The notes under the pieces: model-generated
Databases searched by the model: none
Told to the model about the DNA's origin: nothing
Seen by the model: the letters and a program-made list of their open reading frames with translations, nothing else
Shown: positions 1 through 13,900 of the stretch, one piece after another
Layout of the letters: the number at the start of each line of letters is the position of its first letter
How positions within the stretch are numbered: the stretch's first letter is position 1
Assembly (NCBI GenBank): GCA_035610365.1
Contig: CM069435.1
Span: 92,785,389-92,849,388 of the forward strand
Reading direction: 5' to 3'
From: Aquatica leii
Taxonomy: Eukaryota > Arthropoda > Insecta > Coleoptera > Lampyridae
Length of the DNA stretch: 64,000 nucleotides
Position numbers and translations under genes: made by a program

Positions 1-690
1 TCTATTTTTTCTTAGTCGAAATAGTTTTTTTTTTTCAAAAAAACAACAAACCTAGAAAAACTTAAGCTCCTCATTGAATCTATTAACTTAACTAAACAGT
101 AAACGCCATTTTGACTTGGTATTGAGGTAGCTTTGTTTCTTGGTTCACTGTTTTTTTATTGTAACGATTTAAATTCAAGTCAACTAAAATCAAAAACCTT
201 AGTCTGGGTCGACAGATCAAAACTAACCAAGTAATAGTTGCATTTTTTCAATGTGCATCGTTTTTTGTTTTTAATTAACTGTTTAAACCTGGCCCAAAAA
301 ATACCAGTTAAACTCAAGAAAACCTAAATCTACTAAAAATGATTCTTTTAATTACTTTAGTTTTGGTTAGGTTATATTCTATTTGCCTAGGTTTGAGAAA
401 CGTTAAAACTAAAAGTTATCCTCAAGCAACAATTAGTTTCTTTTGTTTTCGACATTGCTATACTGTTTTCGGTAATTCCGATCTCATTCGATCAACGCTT
501 CTTAAAAAAATACTACTACGTTGCTACTGCCAATGTTCATGATTTGTTCAGGTAGAATGATTGAACAGAAAAATCTTTATATTTGCCTGCTACTGTCAGA
601 TGTTTTTCTTTGTTTTATTGTAACCCCCTTGACTCATTCAGGATCTGAAGTGCGATTTTTTTTTATTTGACTTTATTGCTGTTCTCTATT
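1..690. other. AT-rich non-coding sequence, no gene seen
   Basis: Poly-T and poly-A rich sequence with no splice-bounded exon, no recognisable protein similarity and no clear repeat unit. The short open frame at 339-542 has a composition like its surroundings and no known motif, so I treat it as chance. By position it is probably intron of the gene whose exon lies at 21536-21670. Confidence 0.6.
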
Positions 691-1080
691 TTTAAATAAG
701 GTCTCTTGAAAGAGTAAATCGAGCGTGATTTTGTCCAAAATCTCAATTGCGCTGTAGTAGTACGTTAAACTATCAATTTCTGACGCTGGAACACTTGTTA
801 CTGTTGCATTTTAAATCGAATTTTCAAATAAACTGATTCATATGTTGACGTAAAAGTAAGTCAAGTATAATTTTGTCAAAAATCTAGATGGCGCTGTGTT
901 AATACATTAAAATTCCTCAGTTCTGACGGTGGGAGACTTTATAATACGGTCAAAGATAAGTCGATTGTGCTTCAATTTTCATCAAACTTTCATGGCCTGC
1001 GTCGATCTGGCACGTCCCAAGATAACTCGAACGTGGTTTTGTGATAGATATAGATGGCGTTACAGTCGCGCGTCACACGA
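690..1080 (+). repeat. Short degenerate tandem array with TAGATGGCGC motif
   Basis: Three diverged copies of a roughly 140-165 bp unit. Each has a lead-in resembling AATTTTGTCAAAAATC, then the core: TCAATTGCGCTG at 742-753, TAGATGGCGCTG at 885-896, and TAGATGGCGT at 1051-1060. After the first two cores comes a GTASTACRTTAAA-like stretch and then TTCTGACG. The TAGATGGCGC core recurs in the unrelated array at 18.2-20.6 kb. It resembles the core recognised by the insulator protein CTCF in insects, which is a similarity only. Confidence 0.6.
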
Positions 1081-2784
1081 AATGACATTTTGGGAGCACA
1101 ATAAACCTTTGTTTGGTTAGTTTAAATAATTTGTTGATAATTTAAGTAAAATGCAGGTGCTTCATTTGCAATGACTGATTGCTTGTGTTCCCATCACGCT
1201 TCGATCCACACGAGCGATAACACCAACTTAAATTTTATATGCGATGTAACTATTCGCGGTTCGAACTTAGAGAAAGAAAAAAAATCCTAAAAAGCAGAAG
1301 AGCGAATTAAAAGAAATTAATTACCATTTGACTTAATACACCGAAATTGGTTTTATGATCCCTTTTAATAGTGACGCATTCTTAAAGCAGAACAAATCAG
1401 ATTGAAATCTTCAATTATAAAATATTCTCATTGGAATTGGAAATCGGTAAAACTAATTACTCGCTTTGGGCTTTACCTTTCGCGGCGGCAATTCGTCGTT
1501 ATGTCGGTCGTCGTGTTCTTCTTCGTCTTCATGTCAATCTTTCATTAGGCGTAGCGCACCCCCCGCGCGCGCTATCGCAAAAACAAAGTAATAAATGAGT
1601 ATATTTTCAATAAATAACTGAAATAATAATTTCGAAAGGGCGGGATCGGCGTAAGGGATAAGAAATCAAAGCGGGGATTAAGATTCTTCCTAATTGCTTC
1701 AATTAAAATGGCTGACTTATTTTAACGATTGAGGAACGTTTTGGTAAATTGATTTGGTTATTGGCTCTTACCCCAGTGACTAGCAAATTACGTTTTCGGC
1801 TTTTCGAAATAAAGAAATTTTTTAATGGTCAATTTACCTTCGACTGAAAACTTTCCTTTTTTCTCAAGACACCGAAGAGAATTATTAAAATATATTCGGT
1901 TAATTGTGCGCATTAATTAATTGCTTTAATTATATTTATGAATCGAATTATTTTGTGGTTTGAAAAAAAAATAGAGCGCGTCCGAAAAATTCCTTCGACG
2001 GGAGCAATGGAGGAAATTGTAAACATTAACCAAAAGCAAATCACGTATTTCAGGTGCCTAAGCATGAGATTCCCCATAGTAATTCGAGATTTAGGACCGA
2101 AGTTCGGATTGAGTATGCGAGATGAAGTAATTATGCGTGCAATGGCAGCCATTTTGATTCAATCTATTGGGATGACACTCGAGGGATTTTGCCTATGGAT
2201 TGGTACAGATCTTAATTTGCTTTAAGACTCCTTTCACTTGTTTCGTGTCTTTTGTTTCGATTGTCGCAAATGATTTAAGGTAACGAAGAGCGTCTAGGCT
2301 TGGATTCGAGCCAACAAAAATATAATTACCTGTAGCAAGCCATTAAACATTATTTCAGCCACTTTGCTGAACGAAAACGAAAAAAAAATCTAGCCGATTA
2401 TCGCCGCGCCACGATCGCCTTCAGAACCATCGAAAATAGAAAACGGGGACAATGAAGACATTTAGATCTTATAAATATTTGGACGATCGGCAATAATCCA
2501 AAAATAAATGCGAAAAGATAATGGTGGTTAAGTAGGCGCCTTAAACAAGGAAACAATTTTCGAAAATATAACAAAACTTGCGCAAAACCCAAACACCAAT
2601 TATCTGCACACAAAAACTTTTTCGCGTCCGACCAAATATAGAAAACCGTCTGGGAAACGGCAATAAAAACTTCGATACAATAAAATAAGCAATTATTTTT
2701 ATTGACCTTCGTCGACGTGATTTAATACTTTATTGCACTCAAATTACGAAACTACGAACGTTAATTTATGCAAATTAACGAAAA
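1081..2784. other. Unique non-coding sequence
   Basis: Less repetitive and slightly more GC-rich than the arrays, including a CG-rich patch around 1480-1580. Overlapping open frames on both strands at 1913-2225 show no family motif and no splice context. A T-arm-like hairpin near 2304-2315 has no matching acceptor stem, so it is not called a tRNA. Confidence 0.5.
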
Positions 2785-5700
2785 AACTAAGTAGGCTGTG
2801 ACGCAACGTGCTCTTTCCGAAAATATAAATTTTGATAAAAGAAACAATCGATCGAGTCACAGCCACCTTAAATATTATCTATAAAGTATAGTCGATTTCA
2901 CAAACTAACGTCGACAAAATGATAGTGATCTTAAATTTAAATCGTTAAAAAAGCGTTATCTAGATTTGCTTCCCGTTCTGGTTGCAACCGCCTCCGATGT
3001 GACAGAGCATTTTCAAATCGCCGAGAAAGAACTTAAAAATTAAGTAGGTTGTGACTTAACGCATAAAAATCGTCATTACGAAATTTTCAAAAACCGATCG
3101 CCACGTAATCTTATATAAAAAAAAGTAAATGTAGTAATGAACTTTTGAATAAATCGGATGCAAGGTTTTGACAACAAAAAAAAGTAGACTGTGACGTAAC
3201 CCGACTTATTTCAAACTTTAACAATCATAAAGTTCCAGGCCTCTCAAAATGTGTACTTTAAAAAGTCAAAACGGATAAATCAATGTTCACGATGACTTAA
3301 TGTGAATAAATGCAGAGATCCATCTTTGATCTCGGTTTCAATCCAGCTTCAAACGTGTTGACAAAGATTTTGTTTCTAACTCTGTCCACAGCCGCCTCTA
3401 AAGTCAATCATAGTTGACAAATCAGTGGAAAGAAAAACTGAAAAACCTACGACGCAAACTAGAATTAAGATTTTAAATCATTACTACAAAACATATTTCC
3501 AATAATAATTATTTGAGAAATATACAATAAATAGAAGAAAAAGTATCTTTCATCTAGTCAAAATACGAGCAATAATAAGTTTTGATCACACTCTCAAAAT
3601 CATGGATCCCTTCAAACAACCAAGACTGAACCTAGCTAAAAATCGATTCCTATTTTACATCAGAAAACGAAGTCGGCTGTGCTATAGATTGGTGTTTTCA
3701 AAAACGTCGACTACATATTTAGTTAGAACCAAAAAAAAAACATGTTTTGTTTTAAAACTTTTGATGAGTTGATTTGAAACTTTGATATCGATGAACTAAG
3801 ACAGTAAATCTAGCGTAATAGGTTTTTGAATACAAATTTTGATATTAAGACCCAAATCAAAATTGAAAATAGTATTTTTTAAATCGCCAGCAAAACAAGA
3901 TTTTCAAAAAATCTGAAAAATCACAACAAGCACTCTAATCTCAGTCGTGTAGATGACGTTAGACCTATCGATGTGGTTTTCAAATTAACCCAACTCACAA
4001 AAATGTATAAAATTTGGACATGGTAAAGCTTTGATTTTTGAACTTTTTATATTTTATTAAAAATTCTGACAAAAATTTTTATGGTTCATCAAAAATACCT
4101 TGTCAATGATGACTTGATTTGAAAAATTGTTAGTCAAAAACAGTAAATCAGAATGATTTCAATGTGGATTAAAAAATGTTTGCACTGAATAAAAATTTTC
4201 CATGGTCAACTCTTGTATTAAAAAACTTGTTTGAAAGATAAACTAAACTTTTGATTTTGTCAAAATCAAGTAGGCGTTATTTCAAAAATGTACACAAGAT
4301 GTTAATCAATCAATTTCGTTCGAAAACTTTTTCCACGGTCAAACCTTTGGTAAAATTAAACCTGCCAAAAACTTATCATGGCCAACTAAATTACAAAAAA
4401 ATTAGAGCGTGACTACAATAAAAAATTCGCTATCATATATAATCATTTTAACTTAATCGCTTTGATTTTTTATTTTCAAGTAAACTTCTTTTGAGTTTTC
4501 TGACTCATTGTCATATTTTGCTCAAACGCTCAATATTTTTGCTAGATCAAATTGTCCCTAATTTCGATAAAGCTGACTTTAAAAATCGAATGTCAAAATC
4601 GTCGCAGCCTACTTAGATTTAAACAAAGTGATTCAGGATTAGTTGACGTCAACACCTTTAATCGTTACTTACTCACAAGCCGAAACAAGATTAGAATGCG
4701 TCAAAAAGTTTAAGTCTTATTTTTTACCGATCAATTAATCGTTGAAAACCATTTATCTTAGCGGTAAAATTCTGAAAATCCACTAAATACCAAAACAATT
4801 TATCTGCCAAAATTTCGTAGCCTACTTAAAAATAATTGTTTTTCGTTGAACTTTAAAAACATGATTAATGATTTCACGAATTTTGATGCTTTTTAAATAC
4901 GTCAAGCATGACCAAAATATTTTTGATAATTTTTCTTGTAAAAACCTTGGATAAATAATTTTAAGCAAATAAGAAAAATCACATTAGCGTTGAAAACAAT
5001 TGATAAAGCTGTCAAAATCGTCGCGACTTACTCGACTGTAAACCTGTTTTTGTTTGACTTCAGTAAACCATAATAAATTTTGATGGGTTTTAATCTTCTA
5101 TTTAAATTATTTTTAACGATTCTGATTAAGACATGCCAGTTGACTAGAATGGAAAAAAAGCAAATAGCATTGTGAACATTATCATAGCCTATGTTGTGAA
5201 AGAGTTTCTCGTCGAATTCCCAGGAAAACGAATGTCGACAACCTCAAACATTTTGGGAAATCGAAATTTCCATGGCCTACTCGAAAAATCAACTTTTAAC
5301 TAAATTCCAAAAATTAGAACAATGTCGTGATTTTCTAATTTCCCAAAATTCAATTAAAATCCTGTGAAAGCCTTAGATAACACGTCCTAAATACTCAAAT
5401 TATAATATAATGTACGTGAAAAAATTCCTCCTTTTAGTGCCGAAAATAAATGAAATCGTCAAAATTGTGATGACCTGCTTGAATATAATTGTGTACCATT
5501 TAACTTTGATCAAAAGTTAATGTAAAAGAATATAACGAAAAAATTCCGACCTACTTACAGTGTTCTGGTAGTTAAAATTCATTTTCAGTTTTTGGACAAT
5601 TCTTGCTCAATCAACATATCGTTAGAAACAATTGATTTAATTGTCAAACTGTTTATATACATTTTTGACAAAAATACGAGTAAATTTACATGTCATGGCC

Positions 5701-6110
5701 TACTTGACAAATGCGCTAATAACGATTTTTCCAAATTAACATGACAATTAAAAAAATAAAACGTAGTCACAGCCTATTTTTTTTTAGATTTTAATCGTCT
5801 TTGAAAACAATCGATTTATTTGTCAAAATGGTCACGGCTTACTTTGACAAAACGATTGCCTCGTTATATTAACATAATTCTAAAGAGTTGTTCCGCGAAA
5901 ATCTTTGATCATTAAAACAGTGTGTTTTAAGTTACTTTAACTGTCAAAATTATCACAGTCTACTTGATAAAAACCGTTTTTTTAACGTAACGGAATTACT
6001 TGTACCTATAATTAATGTTCAAGTAGTTAACAGCACAACGAAGAAAACTATCGGTGAACAAAACATCGATCTGTCAAAATTGTCATAGGCTGCTTTACTT
6101 CAACGTTAAA
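2785..6110. repeat. Degenerate GTAGGCTGTGAC array with orientation switch
   Basis: The motif AAGTAGGCTGTGAC occurs in the forward sense at 2789-2802, 3042-3055, 3182-3195 and, weakly, 3670-3681 and 4268-4276. From about 4.59 kb it appears only as its reverse complement, usually preceded by TGTCAAAATCG: 4591-4614, 4803-4827, 5011-5032, 5180-5195, 5269-5280, 5458-5480, 5691-5705, 5766-5780, 5821-5845, 5941-5964 and 6071-6100. Spacing is about 65-210 bp. Units are heavily diverged apart from this core. No coding sequence is seen. Confidence 0.75.
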
Positions 6111-8875
6111 ATTGTAACGGCAAACTTCGATATTTAGCATAATTCGGACCGTGAAGACCTTAGATGACTCGTCAAAATAGTTTTGATGTATCAATCAAGA
6201 CGAACGACTACCTGAACGCATAATTAATGATCGTCCATTGACGTGCATCGATGGATCGACAAACAAACTGATAGACCGGCGTATTGCCATCAAAAAAGGC
6301 GTAAAATTTTGTTCCTTTCAATAGAAAAATCTGAAAGGAAATAATCAATTATAGTCCCTACATCATTTAATAATATTTGTACTAGACGAGGTTATTAAGT
6401 GACGTCACCATGAATCCGGGTTTTTTTCTCTAACTACAAATTTAATGAACCGGAACTTTTCGAGCGCGCCGCGTATTTTGCTTACTTTTTTTCCCTCTTC
6501 TACTACGACTATTATTTTAGTTCCACTAATTATTTTTTTTTAATCGACGTAAGTGCAGACGTTTCGAAAAGACACCCGATTTTTTTAATTTAAAAAATGC
6601 AATCACAAATCGAAACGGAGGAAGGCATTTAACAATAACGGCCCTTCGGGGACCCATTCCAATTAGTGGAATGGCGTCTATTCTCTTTTCTAATGCTATC
6701 AAATGTCCTTTAATATAAGATCCAATCACGGAGTATAGCATGCAAATATCTCGTCAGGAAGGGAACCATTGTTCGCTACTATCACAAATTAATTTTTGTA
6801 TATTTAGTTAAAGTTACGTACGGCAAACGGTGCTTCATCCTCAGGAACGACATACAACGCACACACCTTAGTTTTTTCTTTGGCGCGAGCCACGCACTAC
6901 TCATTAAAAACCAATAATAGTCGTCGATGACTTTGTATTTAATTTTTCTAATCGAAATTGATTGAATTGAACTTCGATAACCTCGTACACTTTTTTTACG
7001 TTACCAAAAAAAACTTCGAACTGAAAAAAAAACGCTCGAATTTTTCGCGTGGCGTTTTCACACCTACAAATTTGACAGGTAATAAAGCGTTTCCCAAACC
7101 AGTGTAAACAACTTTAAATAAATAAATTAGTGGCAGCGAACGCTAGCTTCGTATAAAAAAAACACACCGAAAATAACAGTGTAGCAATTTGAGTTGATAA
7201 AAAAACGTCAAAAGATATATTATTCAATAAGTACTATGACCCTTTAATTACAGATATTTTAGACGATTACGCGCGAGGAGGAGGACGTAAAAAAATTGAA
7301 TACAAAGAAGAGCGCCGTAACGCGATAAATCCATTTGGTCAAACAATGTCATATAAATAAAAATTTTTGGCAACGGCTCAAAAAACTACCAGAGAATTTA
7401 CTCTAATTAATTGTTTTCGTATGTTCGACGTTTAATTACATCGAATTTTTCGCATACTTTCGTTTCGGAGCGTTATCGTTTTGATGTGGTTATCGTAAAA
7501 GAAAAAAAATCGATTTCCCAATTCATACAATTTCTATAGATAGTTTTTGCGCTTGAAAATAGAACATTGCAAAGATTGCTTCGATTTGTTTTTTTTTTTG
7601 GAATTGTTTCGTGAAACAAAAATCTGATTTAGGCATAGTTGGCTAGGGTTAGAAAAAAAATAATTTCACTGATTTTACTAATTATAACAAAATTTATACC
7701 TCAAGTTTTTCGGAATCTCGCCTGTGCTCGCCAAAAATATTTTCTAAACATCAATTGACACTTCCAGCTTTGATATCCAACTTAAAATGTCACAATTCTG
7801 ATAAATTGACAAAAACAAAAAATCTGAGATATTTCATTCATTTTTAAAATTAAAAAAAAAGTCTTAAGACTTTTGTTTTGATTCAAAGCACCACGATTGA
7901 CTCAATCAGAAACAAACGAAACTTAGATTTAATTTTTTGACAAAAAAAGTTTATTTTTTAGCCGTGATAAATATTTAAATTATTTTACGTCTCAAGTGTT
8001 TTGATTGAATAATTTTCTAATAATCAAAATGCGAGAAACTCATTAATTATTTACAGCTTTGCCATTACGTTTTAATTAGACACAATGATGGGATCTTGTC
8101 ATGGTTGAAAGAAATACTCATCGACCAGTTTGATTTTTTTTTTAAATTCACGGCGACAGTCAGAAATGTTAAATTTTTCTCACAGTTTAATCACCAGACG
8201 ATTTCTGCCAAACATAAAGTTATTTACAAATATGAATTATCGCATCTGACAACAGCTTTTTTTACATTTTTTTCTAAACAAAAGAAATTTGTCAGGAAAA
8301 ATCACACTGTTTTCTTAAAATTTAAAGTCAAAACACAAAAATCGACGAAAAAGTTTAATCTATCAAGATTCGTCGCATTGATTTTTATCTATTTTTCTCA
8401 CGCGGTAAAAAATTACAAACCCATCACAATGAACTTGAAAATTTTAAATCGACATTTTCTAAATCAAAATTAAATATTCATCAGGCACTTTGAATTGAAA
8501 AAAAAATATTTTCACATCCAACATTTCAAAATTTTTCCATTATTTCGTAATAGTCGACAGAATTTTAGAGTTTTTTTTTTTGAATACGGGTATATGTAGC
8601 CTTGGTCTGTCATTTTTTTCTTTCACAAAACGCCAAATGTAAAAAGCAACCTGCATCCACTTACACTTAAAATCTCAAAATAACGAAATTCAAAATCAGA
8701 AAATTCTAGAATAACACATAAGTACGTAGATGACTTAAAATTCTGTCACTATTTTTAAGAAAAAAGCTTTTCTAATGGGTATTTCCGAACAAAACTTTGA
8801 TCATGTCACAAACGCTTTTTGTTTTTTAAAAATTTAAAAATATTTTTTTTTTAATTTCTGTCTTCGCGGAAATTA
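6111..8875. other. Non-coding sequence, no gene seen
   Basis: Runs of A and T interspersed with unique sequence. The 125-codon open frame at 8096-8473 is rich in Lys, Phe and Asn, as expected from chance translation of AT-rich DNA, and shows no domain. No RNA gene or mobile element ends were recognised. Confidence 0.5.
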
Positions 8876-8879
8876 ACCG

Positions 8880-9430
8880 TAGTTGACTAATTATTAAAAA
8901 CAGTGAATGTTTGAATTAAAAAAAAAAAAATAAAACATATTTATGTACCTTTAAAATTAAATGTCTCCGAAATCGTAACCAAACGCAGAAAATCTTAAAA
9001 TGACTTTGTTTACAGTTACAAAGAGCCTTAAGGTTTATTTTTAAGGTTCTAAAAATCCTATATGATCTTGCTTCACCACGGCTAACTATTCATTTTATAT
9101 ACTGTTTAACTTTACATAAGTAACTGGATCAAGTTACTTACCACGGCTAACTATGACTTATTCTAAAGTATAATTTAGAATGACTAACTCTATCTTTTAT
9201 TTTGTTTAACTTTACATAGGCGACTACACTTAAACTTAATTTGTAAGTTCTAAAAAGCCTGTATCACTTTGCAAAACCAAAGCTTTCTTGTTTTCTATCT
9301 TATTCTATTAATTTTGCATACCACAGCTAACTTTCCGTCTTTCGGTTTTGTTGAATTTTACATGGCCTACTACACTTAAGGTTGAGTTTTAAAGTAACCT
9401 TGCACAACTACGGTTAACTTGACGTAATCG
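8880..9430 (+). repeat. Degenerate CACGGCTAACT array
   Basis: A core like CCACGGCTAACTAT appears at about 8877-8893 (CCGTAGTTGACTA), 9075-9089, 9141-9154, 9178-9190 (weak), 9321-9333 and 9408-9421. Between cores are shared blocks such as TTTAACTTTACATA and GGTTCTAAAAA. Copies are old and of uneven length. Confidence 0.6.
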
Positions 9431-10770
9431 AATATTTTTTTTATAAGTGCTTATTTGACAACGATTAAAATTTTTTTTAATTTTTGGATCGCTCTGGGTT
9501 CGCCACCACGTCCAAATTGATGTCGTGGAGGCATCGCAGAAACGCACGAAACGTCGCGTTTGATCTCGTGTTACATAATTAAATCGCATTACGATTTTTT
9601 CAGATAGCAAATACAGAATTCAATAATTAATAATTCAATTGTTACATAAATTATTTTTGATGTTATTACATTATTAATGAAAATCCTAACCACACAGACG
9701 TAATTAATATAATTGTGGGTTTAAACAATAAACAATATTGACGTCAATAGCAGTTGTATTGATGAAAATACCTATTCAATAATTCGTAACGAATTGTTAT
9801 AATATTAAATATAATTACGCATAAAATTGATGTCCGATCGGTAGGAGACAATTATTTTTTGGTTTTTTTTTGGAAGGTTTTTTCGAACAAAATTGAAAAG
9901 GTGATACAACAGACGTCGAGTGCTCGTTTAAATATTAGTGCCGATGAATGGCTGCGAGAGGGATGAGGGTGTACGGAAGGCACTCTCTCTCCCTCCTCTG
10001 TACGTTAGGGTAGAGAGATGAAAGGGTTCGCCGATGGATATAAGGCTCGGCATGGGAACTTGATATGAAGTAATAAATTAGAGAAATTATACAATGGGCC
10101 AAATGAATGCGAGAAAGACAATACATTTATCTTATACACAGGTACGTCATTTTTAGGGGCCAAAAATCCATATTCATTAAAAGCTTTTAGGTATTATGTG
10201 TTCGAGTGTTATTACATTTTTGGTCGAAAAGTGCAATATCAGTTACGTTGTTTTTATTTTTATTTATCGATCGCTTTTAATCACGAACAGAATCATAATC
10301 AGATCGGTCACCACCATCCTCACCACCACCACGACGTGTAGCAACAGAACCTAATTATTCAATTTCCTATTTAGTAGTTGGCACCAACACTAATAGAAAG
10401 CCAAATTTTAATTAATGAATTGGGAATTAAAATAATTGCAATTATAATCATAAATTAAATGGTAAAAGTTACTGTACTCTAATAATTTTTATTGCCCAAC
10501 ATTCATAAAATCTTATGGAAAAATAACGTTAGATGCTCACACTGATTTCAATCATAAATTATACGTTGCCACTCTATTCGTAAGTGCGTGAAACTTTTTT
10601 CTTTAATTTTTTTACGAAATCGCTACTTTTCGGCAACAATCATATTTTAACACACTTGCTCAACAATAACTATCTTGACATCGACGAATTCTAATTAAAT
10701 TCACTTTCGAATTCGAATTAAATATAAAGCATGTCGTTTTTATTACACATGCCTACTTAACATTAAAAGA
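9431..10770. other. Unique non-coding sequence
   Basis: Mixed sequence including a purine/pyrimidine-rich stretch around 9950-10030 (GAGAGGGATGAGGG and CTCTCTCTCCCTCC) and a CAC-rich stretch near 10309-10335. No open frame here has a recognisable family or splice context. Confidence 0.5.
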
Positions 10771-10991
10771 AATTACAATTATCATTAATTTAAAAAAAAT
10801 GTTTATAGTCTTCTTCGATTTTAAATTGTTTAACGGTCACAGAAGAGTTACGTTTTGACCGCCACAATCACAATAGAAAAAATTACAATTATGATTAATT
10901 TAAAAAAAAATGTTTATAGCCTTCTTCGATTTTAAATTGTTTAACGGTCACAGAAGAGTTACGTTTTGACCGCTACAATCACAATAAAGAC
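10771..10991 (+). repeat. Recent 110-bp tandem duplication
   Basis: The block at 10771-10880 (beginning AATTACAATTATCATTAATT) is repeated almost identically at 10881-10991, differing by a few substitutions and one extra A. Each copy ends in the TTTTGACCGC core of the larger array. It is the youngest duplication in that array and shows the array has grown by local tandem copying. Confidence 0.92.
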
Positions 10992-13900
10992 AACCAAACA
11001 AAAAATGTACGAGTTCTCCGACGAGTTAATTACGAATCATATTTTGACCGCCGCGACCACTTATACAGATTATGAATTAACTACCATTTCCACAATATAA
11101 AAACCAAATAATCAATGCTAATAACATTTTTTTAATCATTAGAAAATTCACATTTAAAACAAATTTTGGGTTCCATTTGACCGCTAGGACATCGAAACTT
11201 CTTTATTTAAAATAAATCCTATGAAATTAATTTGAAAGTTCAAAACCTAAAATATTAGAACAACGTACCTTAATACAAAAATAGATTAAATAGACGCTTA
11301 GGTTTTGACCGCCACGTTAATCTTTGCATTCCCTTAAGGTTCATTACAAAAACATCAACAAACCACGCTTTAAGTCGAATCAATTTTAGATTCTTGTTTG
11401 ACCGCTACGACTTTGCACAAATATTACTTAGCTAATTAAAAATAGTAATACGAGATAGAAAGTCAAAGTAAAATTATTTAAAGCAGTTTTTTTCTTCAAT
11501 TTTGGTAATAAAAAACAATAATCTATGCCTATAATTTATTAAACAAAAAATATTTTTGATTCTGACCGCCACAGCAATTAATAGAATTTCTGTTAGTTTT
11601 GACTCCAAAACCGTGCTGTTTCAAGAAAAAATAACTTCTATTAAACAAATAGCGTTGATTTTTGACCGCTATGCCGGCTGATGCGATTGCTGCGTGTTAG
11701 TTTGCATACTAAAAACAATAATTAATGCCATCTACTATATCATTTTAAAATTATTACATATAACTAATCAAAATCGATAATGGGTTTTTATTTGACCGCT
11801 TCGATTCCAAAAGTTTGGTACTTACAAAAAACAGGATGTATGAAATAAATTTCTTTCTCAAAAATAACCTATAATACTAAGCTAAAGTATATTTATACAG
11901 TTGAATTTTTGACCGCCACACCAATCGTTATAATTTATACAAGTCCACCTAATTCATGACAAATCTTAACAAAAGAGATTACAATCTTTCTCAATACAAA
12001 CTTCGACTTTGAAACCTTGCTACTTAACAAAAGAAAGTGCACTTACATTGAAACAATCGCCCAAAACTACGTTTTTTGTCCACCAAGAGAGAAGACATTT
12101 TAGTCAAAATCAGCTTTAGATTGTTCAACCGCTTAGATTTTTGAACTTTATAAGTTAAAAAAACAATTTTAACTTTACTTGACCCCTTCGATACTTTAAA
12201 CACAGAAAACTCGAAAATAATCCGAAACGCTAGAAGTAAATGCATTAAAACAAAACAAGAAAAAGAGATAGTCATAGCGATATATTCATTCGTAGTTGAA
12301 TATGTCCTGTTGAAGTTTGGTAATAATTTAAAAGATTTGTTTCCAACAATATTTTTCGTATTAAAAATAGTGACCGCTCATTCTGAAAACTTATAACTTC
12401 AATGCGGCTCAAGCACGTTGACATTTAAACTAGCACTAAAACATATAAGACACTTTTTAATTGTAAAATCACTTTTGGGTTATATTTTGACCGCTGTAAT
12501 GGTTGCTAACTCAATAAAAAAAATTTTAATAGAAAGAGTCATCACATTAATTTGTAACCGCAAAACAGGACAAAAAACAAAAAAATTTGTTAACAAAACT
12601 ACTCAAATATTGACCGCTGCAGTAACTTCATAAAATTAATATCAATATCGATAATAAAAAACAATTGCCTATGATTTTTTTGACAACTATTAAATTTTTT
12701 AAATCGTTCCCAAAAAAAAATTAGAAAACACTAGTTCAAAACAAATTTAGGTTCTGCTTCGATTTTTTTAGTGCAAAACGAAACAATCGAACCAAATTCA
12801 CTAAGATAAAAAAACAGATCCGTTAAATTAAATTTTTTTGACCGCCAATGTTGTCTGTCCACCGTCATTTGTTGAACATAAATATTTACCATTTGATCCC
12901 CACTAAATATATCTAAATTTCTAGTTTCAACGCCCCCCAAGACTAAATTCAAAGTCACTTTTGAATTTTGAGATTTGATCATTGACCGCCATATTCAGAA
13001 CTACGTTGTTTGTTTGTCAATAAACTGCACAAACTATCAACTACCTTTTAGTTCCCCATAATTGTTCTTGCAACAAAACCAATTCTGAAATTAATTGAAA
13101 ACCTTTCCAATCGAATCAAATCTACAAGTATTTAATTTGAAAGCACACTGAGACAAAAAAACATTTTCTAACGGAAAACATTAGGTTTTGACCGCCAGAA
13201 CCGCTTGCAGTTTATTATTTAATGTTTGCACTAAAAACGGCGTTCATTGCCCCTTAGATTTTACACCTTTTTATATTTTAAAATTTTTTAAATCCCCGCC
13301 TAATGAAAGTAGTAACTTCAAAATCAGGATAATCTAAGCGTAACTGAGACTAAACGAATAAGAGATATACCATCTAACGTAACGAAACCTACTTTGAAGT
13401 GAAATCCTTATCATTAAGCTGGTTAGGTTTCAAGGTCGTGCTTATAACCTAATTTGGTGTCTACGTCATAGCGTAACCTAACCTAAGTTTAGTTAACAAA
13501 ACACAAAATAGTAGTTTGTTCTGACGTCAGTTTAGGTTTCAGTCGTCCCAGTGAAAACCTATGGTCTTGTCGATAGGTGTGTGTTTTGACTTGACCACAA
13601 ATATTGATAAATCGTCAGACCCTTGTAGCAATCGTACTTTCCGACAGAAAATATATGCTAATAAACAAATTTTTAGTTTTAGCGAATTCAGAGCGTAAAA
13701 GCTTTTTTAATTCGTTGTAAGCAAATACGGGCACCGCAACCAACGTCGAAAAAGAAAGCAAACAATTAACCGCAACAGAAAAAAGAATAAGCTAGTAATT
13801 AATAACAGTTCCACAAAGACGAATCAGATTTTGACCGCCGTGGCCACTTATACAGATTATGCAATAACTACCATTTTCACAATATAAAAACCAAATGCTA

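Noticed and set aside
2295..2320. T-arm-like hairpin (TTGGATTCGAGCCAA) suggesting a tRNA
   Set aside because: No matching acceptor stem, D-arm or anticodon arm at the right spacing on either strand.
8096..8473. 125-codon open frame
   Set aside because: Composition is that of translated AT-rich DNA (Phe, Lys, Asn), with no domain and no splice or start context.
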